Below, in pieces: positions 58,853 through 64,000 of a DNA stretch of 64,000 nucleotides (positions are counted from its first letter, which is position 1; every line of letters begins with the position of its first letter). This DNA comes from JAADHI01 sp964451325 (lineage in GTDB: Bacteria; Nitrospirota; Nitrospiria; SBBL01; JAADHI01): the NCBI GenBank assembly GCA_964451325.1, contig CAYVHO010000005.1, forward strand, positions 124,001 through 188,000, read 5' to 3'. The notes under the pieces were generated by a model. That model did not search any database, had not been told where the DNA came from, and saw nothing but the letters and a program-made list of their open reading frames with translations. The translations under genes were made by a program, and so were the position numbers.

Positions 58853-59425
58853 ATGAGGCAGGAATGGCGGACACTCAAAGTCTTTTTAGAAGACTGTAAG
58901 GGGCTTCAATGCTCTGCAATGCTTCGGTTGTTACTTTCTTCCGATGGCTCAACCACGCGGAGTTTCGAGAGTCTTTTTTTGAGGCCAATTACACTTGAAT
59001 TGATCCGTCAAAAGGAAGTGCTTGTTGATGAAGTTTTGTCTGCTCAGTTACAGGTGCCAAAAGGGGAAAAGGGAATCGAACGTGCTGTGTGGCTTAAGAC
59101 CCTTGGCGACGTGGACTCTGAATCGATTCAGAACTTACTCTATGCGGTTTCAATCTTTCCCGTTTCAGGTTTTGCACCGGATCTTTCTCAAGAATTACAA
59201 ATGGGACAAAAACCATTGGGTCAAATTATTGCGGAACGAGGTCTTGCGACTTGTCGGGACAATTTTGAAATCGCCTATCTTCCGTTTCCTGAAGTCGCCT
59301 CAGCACTGTATTTAAAAGAGGATACCTTATTTTGGGCAAGACGTTATCGACTCTCCATCGCCACACAAGGTTCAGCGTATATTCTCGAGGTGTTTTCTCC
59401 CGCACTTTCTTCCTTCTCATCCTAG
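58853..59425 (+). CDS. Chorismate lyase-like protein (UbiC-like)
   Basis: Chorismate lyase forms 4-hydroxybenzoate for quinone synthesis. The 190-residue protein has LLSSDGSTTRSFESLFLRPI, ERAVWLKTLGDVDS, LYAVSIFPVSGFAPDL, KPLGQIIAERG and a C-terminal ILEVFSPAL, matching the UbiC pattern including the late Glu. The frame continues upstream to an ATG at 58784, but this would overlap the divergent HNH start, and the ATG at 58853 has AGTAGGA upstream. Nearby ubiA and ubiD support the function. The symbol is withheld because similarity is judged by eye. Confidence 0.75.
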   Translation: MRQEWRTLKVFLEDCKGLQCSAMLRLLLSSDGSTTRSFESLFLRPITLELIRQKEVLVDEVLSAQLQVPKGEKGIERAVWLKTLGDVDSESIQNLLYAVSIFPVSGFAPDLSQELQMGQKPLGQIIAERGLATCRDNFEIAYLPFPEVASALYLKEDTLFWARRYRLSIATQGSAYILEVFSPALSSFSS

Positions 59426-60240
59426 GCTTCACACTTTTTTCCTGTCAATCCATTACGCCAAGCCCAGAAATAAAGCTTGGGGATGAAACGATGGCCTGGG
59501 TGCCTCCTGGCGTTTTTATGATGGGAACGGACCTCATCGATTCCGAAAAACAAGGCTTGAAACTAGGATTTCCTCAACCCTGGTACGAAGACGAACAACC
59601 AAAACATGAAGTTAAACTTCAAGGTTTTTTCATTGACCGTCAGGAAGTTACCCAGGGCGATTATTTGATTTTTATCCGAACGACCGGACATCGCCCCCCC
59701 GCCCATTGGCGCAACGGCGAATACAAAGTTGGCACAAAGGAACTACCCGTGACTTTTGTGGATTGGCACGATGCCAATGATTATTGCCGTTGGCGCGGAA
59801 AAAAATTGCCCAGCGAAGCCCAGTGGGAAAAGGCCGCACGTGGCACAGATGAACGTCTTTATCCCTGGGGCAACCGCTTTGACATCAAAAATGCACATCT
59901 TTCCCCGGTCTCCGATGTGGTTCTGAAGCTTGCTCCTGTGGGTGCTTATCCTTTGGGGGACAGTCCTTACGGGCTCAGTGACATGGTGGGCAATGTCTGG
60001 GAATGGACCGATTCTTGGTATTTGGCCTATCCCGGTTCTTCGCTTAGAAAGACGGAATTTGGCATGAAACACCGCGTTGTGAGAGGTTTGTCCTTTCACA
60101 CCTTGGGACATTATGCAAACGGTGCTTACCCACAAGTGCTTGAAGTTTATGCTCGCGCAGGCACACGCTCCTATGATCCGCCTTCTGAGCGTTTGGGAGA
60201 TTTGGGTTTTCGCTGTGCCAAAAGCGGCGAATCGTCTTGA
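59332..60240 (+). CDS. SUMF1/FGE-domain lipoprotein
   Basis: A 302-residue protein with an SUMF1 (formylglycine-generating-enzyme-like) domain. A lipobox-like FTLFSC (Cys38) follows a hydrophobic stretch. Domain motifs are WVPPGVFMMGTD, FIDRQEVTQGDYL, LPSEAQWEKAARG, MVGNVWEWTD and LGDLGFRCA. The paired active-site Cys of true FGE (CYRYRC-type) is absent; RAGTRSYDP lies there instead, so it probably is not a sulfatase activator. The start is a TTG at 59332 with AGAGG upstream and overlaps the ubiC-like gene by 94 bp in another frame. It overlaps ubiA by 4 bp. Confidence 0.87.
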   Translation: MGKTLSTLHRHTRFSVYSRGVFSRTFFLLILGFTLFSCQSITPSPEIKLGDETMAWVPPGVFMMGTDLIDSEKQGLKLGFPQPWYEDEQPKHEVKLQGFFIDRQEVTQGDYLIFIRTTGHRPPAHWRNGEYKVGTKELPVTFVDWHDANDYCRWRGKKLPSEAQWEKAARGTDERLYPWGNRFDIKNAHLSPVSDVVLKLAPVGAYPLGDSPYGLSDMVGNVWEWTDSWYLAYPGSSLRKTEFGMKHRVVRGLSFHTLGHYANGAYPQVLEVYARAGTRSYDPPSERLGDLGFRCAKSGESS

Positions 60241-61112
60241 GTTTTCTCTGGCAAAAATGGACTTCTGTTGCAGCCCTCATCCGTCTTGAAAAACAATATG
60301 GAACCCTGCTGCTTCTTTTTCCTACACTTTGGTCGCTGATTATTGCCTCGGAAGGCCGTCCTTCCTTAAAACATCTTATCTTATTTACTTTAGGGGCCTT
60401 TTTGATGCGCAGTGCCGGATGTGTGATGAATGACATGGCCGATCACAAATTTGACGCAGAGGTGGAACGCACAAAAAATCGTCCTTTGGCGGCAAAACAA
60501 CTCAAGTTGCGTGAAGCCCTAATCGTACTCGCGATTTTATTAACGTGTGCTTTGATTGTTGTTCTATTTCTAAACCGATTTACACTGATGCTGAGTTTTT
60601 CAGCCCTCTTTTTTGCCTTTATTTATCCCTTTGCCAAGCGGGTAACTTATTTGCCGCAAGCTGTATTGGGTATCGCTTTTAGTTGGGGCATTATCCTCGC
60701 CTGGACGGCGGTCCGAGGCAGTCTTTCGCTCACACCTTTTTTGATTTTATTGGCAAATCTCTGTTGGGCAACAGGTTACGACACGATTTATGCCTTGATG
60801 GATAGAGAAGACGATTTAAAAATTGGGGTTAAATCCACAGCGATTTTGTTTGGAAACCGTAGTTGGTTGGCCGTGGGAGGGTTCTATCTTTTTGTTATTT
60901 TCTTTTTGATGGCAGTCGGGCGCGTCTCCGATATGGGGATTGCATATTATTTCCCGCTGTCAGTGACGGGTCTTTTTTTGCTTTTTCAAGCATTAAAGAT
61001 TAGAAAAGTCCCGCAGCGTCCCGTACTCTTTTTACTTTTCAGGTCAAACGTCTGGGTGGGCCTCTTGGTTTTAGTGGGTTTGTTGTTGGATTATCACCTT
61101 GAGTCTTTGTGA
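60237..61112 (+). CDS. ubiA: 4-hydroxybenzoate polyprenyltransferase UbiA
   Basis: UbiA attaches a polyprenyl chain to 4-hydroxybenzoate in the membrane. The 291-residue protein has about eight hydrophobic helices. The first prenyl-diphosphate motif is NDMADHKFDAEVERTKNRPL, and the second is DREDDLKIGVKSTAILFG. The start is a TTG at 60237 overlapping the previous stop (TTGA). With the chorismate lyase-like and UbiD genes this gives three early steps of ubiquinone-type synthesis. Confidence 0.94.
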   Translation: MSFLWQKWTSVAALIRLEKQYGTLLLLFPTLWSLIIASEGRPSLKHLILFTLGAFLMRSAGCVMNDMADHKFDAEVERTKNRPLAAKQLKLREALIVLAILLTCALIVVLFLNRFTLMLSFSALFFAFIYPFAKRVTYLPQAVLGIAFSWGIILAWTAVRGSLSLTPFLILLANLCWATGYDTIYALMDREDDLKIGVKSTAILFGNRSWLAVGGFYLFVIFFLMAVGRVSDMGIAYYFPLSVTGLFLLFQALKIRKVPQRPVLFLLFRSNVWVGLLVLVGLLLDYHLESL

Positions 61113-61141
61113 AAGAATTCGTACATTTTAAGCACTTTGAA

Positions 61142-61170
61142 TTGACTCAACACAAGGAATAGACTAGATT
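61142..61170 (+). promoter_or_regulatory. Promoter for the DUF433/DUF5615 pair, likely leaderless
   Basis: TTGACT (61142-61147) and TAGATT (61165-61170) are separated by 17 bases. The expected start falls at or next to the ATG at 61177, so the first gene may be translated without a leader. There is no ribosome site before that ATG (TTTCTTCG). Confidence 0.6.
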
Positions 61171-61176
61171 TCTTCG

Positions 61177-61404
61177 ATGGATTATCAAAAAATAATTACA
61201 ATAGAGTCTGGAAAACGGGGTGGTAAACCTTGCATTCGTGGTTTACGGATTACAGTGTACGATGTACTGGAGTATCTTGCCTCAGGGATGTCTCAGGAGG
61301 AAGTGCTTCATGATTTTCCAGAATTGACTGCCAACGACATCCGCGCTTGTCTTTCATTTGCTGCTGATCGAGAACGAAAACTCATCTCAAGTTCTGGCTT
61401 GTGA
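61177..61404 (+). CDS. DUF433 antitoxin-like protein
   Basis: A 75-residue DUF433 protein. It has GGKPCIRGLRITVYDVLEYL and a helix-turn-helix-like segment (SQEEVLHDFPELTANDIRAC). DUF433 proteins commonly pair with PIN-like DUF5615 proteins as VapBC-like toxin-antitoxin modules. It overlaps the next gene by 4 bp and may autoregulate. It splits ubiA from ubiD, so it looks inserted. Confidence 0.88.
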   Translation: MDYQKIITIESGKRGGKPCIRGLRITVYDVLEYLASGMSQEEVLHDFPELTANDIRACLSFAADRERKLISSSGL

Positions 61405-61751
61405 AACTGCTCTTTGATCAGAATCTCTCTTCGAAACTTGTTCCTCAACTTGCCGATTTATTTCCCCATTCCGAACATGTTAAAGATCTTGCGCTGGATA
61501 GGGCTGAGGATGATGTTGTTTGGAATTACGCCCGTGACCATGGCTTTGTCCTTGTGTCGAAAGATGCCGATTTTCGTCAACGCAGTTTTCTTTATGGATT
61601 TCCCCCTAAAGTGCTTTGGGTCACACTCGGAAACTGTTCAAGCACAGAAATTGAAAAAGCGATTCGAAAAAATAATTTGAGAATTATCGCATTTGTGCAA
61701 GATGGACAGGCGTCATTTTTTGCACTGGAAGAGACGCGTAAAAATCATTAG
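61401..61751 (+). CDS. DUF5615 PIN-like toxin
   Basis: A 116-residue PIN-like protein. Acidic residues lie in LLFDQNLSSKLVPQL and LVSKDADFRQRS, where PIN nucleases hold metal-binding Asp. It starts with GTG at 61401 overlapping the DUF433 stop. It is probably a ribonuclease toxin of the VapC type. Toxicity is inferred from the family. It ends 8 bp before ubiD. Confidence 0.87.
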   Translation: MKLLFDQNLSSKLVPQLADLFPHSEHVKDLALDRAEDDVVWNYARDHGFVLVSKDADFRQRSFLYGFPPKVLWVTLGNCSSTEIEKAIRKNNLRIIAFVQDGQASFFALEETRKNH

Positions 61752-61759
61752 GAGTAACG

Positions 61760-63226
61760 ATGCCGTATAACGATTTGCGTCAATTTATGACATTTTTGGA
61801 AAAAAAAGGTCAGCTTGTTCGTATTAAAAAAGAGGTCGATCCGCATTTAGAAATGACTGAAATCTATGACCGTGTCATAAAAAAAGGCGGGCCAGCTGTG
61901 TTGTTTGAAAATCCAAAAGGCTCGGAGATTCCCGTATTGCTCAATCTTTACGGCACCGTGGAACGCGTTGCCCTGGGATTGGATACAGATGAAAAAGGTT
62001 TACTCGAAATTGGCAAGTTTCTGGCCTTTCTTCAGCACCCTGAACCACCAAAAGGTTTTGTGGATGCCGTCAAACACCTGCCTTTTTATGCCCGAATTCT
62101 TCATCTTTCACCAAAAAAAGTAAAATCTGCACCCTGCCAGGAAGTGGTGCTGAAGGGAGATCAGATTGATTTAGACACATTACCCATTCAACATTGCTGG
62201 CCAGATGATGCGGCTCCACTCATTACCTGGCCGCTTGTGGTCACACAGCCGCCACCGGGAGAAGAGGGCAAACCCAACATCGGGATCTATCGCATGCAGA
62301 AACTCGATAAAAAACGCACGATTATGCGTTGGCTGAGTCATCGTGGTGGAGCAGAGCACTATCGACAGTGGATGGCAAAAGGTGAACCCATGCCGGTCGC
62401 GGTCGCTTTAGGCTGTGAACCTGCGATGACCATTGCGGCAGTGACACCCGTGCCGGAACAGATTGGTGAATTTCATTTTGCGGGGCTCTTGCGCAAAAAA
62501 CAAGTTGAACTGGTGAAATGCAAGATGTCTGATTTGGAAGTGCCCGCGACCAGTGAAATCATCATCGAAGGCGAAATCCACCCTGGAGAAACGGTCGATG
62601 AGGGTCCACACGGTGATCACACGGGTTTTTACAATTCCGTCGAGCCTTTTCCTGTTTTCCGCGTGACCTGTATTACCTATCGTAAAAATCCGATTTATTT
62701 ATCCACAACCACAGGGCGCCCCCCGAGGGAAGATGCCATTATTGGGCTTGCGCTCAACCAGATTTTTCTTCCCATGTTACGGCAACACTTTCCTGAGATC
62801 GTCGATTTCCATCTGCCCATGGAGGCTTGTTCCTATCGTTTCGCGGTCATTTCCATGAAAAAGCAGTATCCGGGGCATGCAAAACGGATTATGATGGGGA
62901 TCTGGGGTTTTCTAAAACAATTCCTCTATGTTAAATTCATTATTGTGGTTGATCCGGAAATTGACATCCGAAATTGGGAGGATGTCATTTGGGCCATTTC
63001 AACACAGGTTGATCCCGCGAGAGATACCTTTATTCTGGAATCAACGCCCATAGACTATCTGGATTTTGCTTCACCCGAACCTCGATTGGGTTCAAAAATG
63101 GGAATTGATGCGACTTCCAAGGTTTTTCCTGAAACACATCGGGAATGGGGAAAAGGCATGAGCATGGATGCTGATGTTGTGAAAAAAGTGGATGAAATGT
63201 GGAATGAATTGGGATTAGATCCATGA
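61760..63226 (+). CDS. ubiD: UbiD-family decarboxylase
   Basis: UbiD decarboxylates 3-polyprenyl-4-hydroxybenzoate using prenylated FMN. The 488-residue protein has the family N-terminus DLRQFMTFLEKKGQLVRIKK, the metal/cofactor region GIYRMQKLDKKRTIMRW and the acidic E-x-EGEIHPGE, GPHGDHTGFY and later EIDIRNWEDVIWAISTQVDP. It needs a UbiX partner, which is not in the window. GGAGTAACG precedes the ATG. It overlaps the next gene by 4 bp (ATGA). Confidence 0.95.
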   Translation: MPYNDLRQFMTFLEKKGQLVRIKKEVDPHLEMTEIYDRVIKKGGPAVLFENPKGSEIPVLLNLYGTVERVALGLDTDEKGLLEIGKFLAFLQHPEPPKGFVDAVKHLPFYARILHLSPKKVKSAPCQEVVLKGDQIDLDTLPIQHCWPDDAAPLITWPLVVTQPPPGEEGKPNIGIYRMQKLDKKRTIMRWLSHRGGAEHYRQWMAKGEPMPVAVALGCEPAMTIAAVTPVPEQIGEFHFAGLLRKKQVELVKCKMSDLEVPATSEIIIEGEIHPGETVDEGPHGDHTGFYNSVEPFPVFRVTCITYRKNPIYLSTTTGRPPREDAIIGLALNQIFLPMLRQHFPEIVDFHLPMEACSYRFAVISMKKQYPGHAKRIMMGIWGFLKQFLYVKFIIVVDPEIDIRNWEDVIWAISTQVDPARDTFILESTPIDYLDFASPEPRLGSKMGIDATSKVFPETHREWGKGMSMDADVVKKVDEMWNELGLDP

Positions 63227-64000
63227 GAACCATCGGTACCATTATTGTTCTTCTCGCTATTTTTATTTTTTCTTCTCTTTCGTTTTCAAAGAGTGAGCCG
63301 CTTATAAGCCCTGCAAAACCCAGGCAGCAAGAAAAAACTAAAGTGGTACTTGAAGGAAAGTGTTTGCACTGTCACGGGGGCGGGCGGGCCTTGCAGGAAG
63401 ATCTTTCTCAGCCGGAGTGCCAGGAATGCCACGGCATACCCACACTTCCGAGTGAGCCCGTCTTTATTGAGATCTCTGAGCCGCTGGAGGTCATCCAGCA
63501 AGAACTGGTTCAGATTCCTGCTGGATCTTATGTCATGGGCAGCCCAGGTCGTCCTGCGGCCGAAGGACGTGGTAATGCCGATGAAGGGCCACCGCATGAG
63601 GTGAGGGTGGATGATTTTTACATCGACCGGTATGAAACCACGAATGCACACTTTCAGAAATATCTTGAAGCCACTGGCGCAAAGCCGCCACTACTTTGGC
63701 GAGGCGGGGTTTTTCCTGAAGCCATCGCAAATCATCCGGTGGTGTATGTGAGTTGGTTTGATGCCGACGCCTACTGTTCCTGGGCCGGGAAACGTCTGCC
63801 CACTGAGGCAGAATGGGAAAAAGCCGCACGGGGTAATGATCGTCGGAATTTCCCCTGGGGGCCTCAGTTTGACCATAAAAAAGCGAACACCCCTCAATAC
63901 TGGTTGGCACAAGGCATTGAAGTTTATAAGGGCACGACGATGTCTGTTGGGAGTTTTGAAGCGGGGAAAAGTCCTTATGGTTTATACGACATGGCAGGCA
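63223..64000 (+). CDS. CxxCH haem-motif and SUMF1-domain fusion protein, 5' part
   Basis: A gene running off the window end (259 codons visible). A signal peptide (IIVLLAIFIFSSLSFS) leads to two haem-c attachment motifs, CLHCH (Cys47-His51) and CQECH (Cys66-His70). An SUMF1/FGE-like domain begins near residue 93, with QIPAGSYVMGSPGRP, YIDRYETTNAHF, LPTEAEWEKAARG and SPYGLYDMAG. It is probably a periplasmic c-type cytochrome-like protein with a SUMF1 fold. It is coupled to ubiD by ATGA overlap. The remaining C-terminus is unknown. Confidence 0.85.
   Translation, partial: MRTIGTIIVLLAIFIFSSLSFSKSEPLISPAKPRQQEKTKVVLEGKCLHCHGGGRALQEDLSQPECQECHGIPTLPSEPVFIEISEPLEVIQQELVQIPAGSYVMGSPGRPAAEGRGNADEGPPHEVRVDDFYIDRYETTNAHFQKYLEATGAKPPLLWRGGVFPEAIANHPVVYVSWFDADAYCSWAGKRLPTEAEWEKAARGNDRRNFPWGPQFDHKKANTPQYWLAQGIEVYKGTTMSVGSFEAGKSPYGLYDMAG

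Noticed and set aside
59332..60240. True formylglycine-generating enzyme
   Set aside because: The active-site cysteine pair is absent, and no sulfatase gene is in the window.
1..64000. CRISPR arrays, tRNA or rRNA genes, IS elements, prophage genes
   Set aside because: I looked for regularly spaced repeats, RNA gene signatures and transposase or integrase motifs and found none I could support.

Overview
The window comes from a motile, flagellated Gram-negative bacterium of moderate GC content. The diderm assignment rests on lipoprotein signal peptides, OmpA-type stator proteins and an LpoB-like lipoprotein. Its flagellar genes show a sigma54/sigma28 hierarchy, and its quinone genes (chorismate lyase-, UbiA- and UbiD-like) look proteobacterial. 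I cannot name the lineage; a delta-like or deep-branching proteobacterial group, or a neighbouring phylum, is my inference.

Region 1 (1-6223, minus strand) is a flagellar-type regulatory operon: a PAS hybrid histidine kinase, an NtrC/FlrC-type sigma54 activator, a large periplasmic TPR protein and a second histidine kinase cut by the window edge. Region 2 (6426-21012, plus strand) is the flagellar late-assembly and export locus: fliK, flgD, flgE, a terminator, then fliL-fliM-fliN-fliO-fliP-fliQ-fliR-flhB-flhA-flhF-flhG-fliA. Good sigma54 promoter matches precede fliK and fliL, which fits activation by the Region 1 regulator. FliA (sigma28) is encoded last.

Region 3 (21098-40458, plus strand) starts with a sigma28 promoter match just after fliA and holds two chemotaxis gene sets in tandem. 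Set 1 is MCP-like, cheY, cheA, cheW, a soluble globin-PAS-HAMP MCP, cheR, cheD, cheB. A STAS protein and a SpoIIE-type phosphatase/ATPase follow. Set 2 is cheA, cheW, cheY, cheB, cheR, cheY, cheZ, then a DUF454 membrane protein and a PilZ protein. Region 4 (40472-44021) holds motA, two motB-like genes (the first lacks the channel aspartate) and an EAL-HDOD protein.

Region 5 (44139-51617) has a strong sigma70-type promoter and a long leader. It then encodes two exported proteins (one transglutaminase-like) and a run of lipoproteins: LPP20-like, LPP20-like, COG3014-like, LPP20-like, LpoB-like. It closes with a 20-bp-stem terminator. Region 6 (51707-52771) holds two small hypothetical genes.

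Region 7 (52788-58315, minus strand) is a sulfur-transfer operon. It contains two parallel sets, each with a PLP enzyme, a ubiquitin-like sulfur carrier and an E1-like adenylyltransferase: ThiS-like/CysK/MoeB-like and ThrC/MoaD-like/NIL/MoeB-like. A lipoprotein hydrolase ends the operon. Region 8 (58391-64000) holds an HNH nuclease (minus), then on the plus strand a chorismate lyase-like gene, a SUMF1-domain lipoprotein, ubiA, a DUF433/DUF5615 toxin-antitoxin-like pair, ubiD and a truncated gene joining two CxxCH haem motifs to a SUMF1 domain. I saw no tRNA, rRNA, CRISPR array, transposase or prophage gene.
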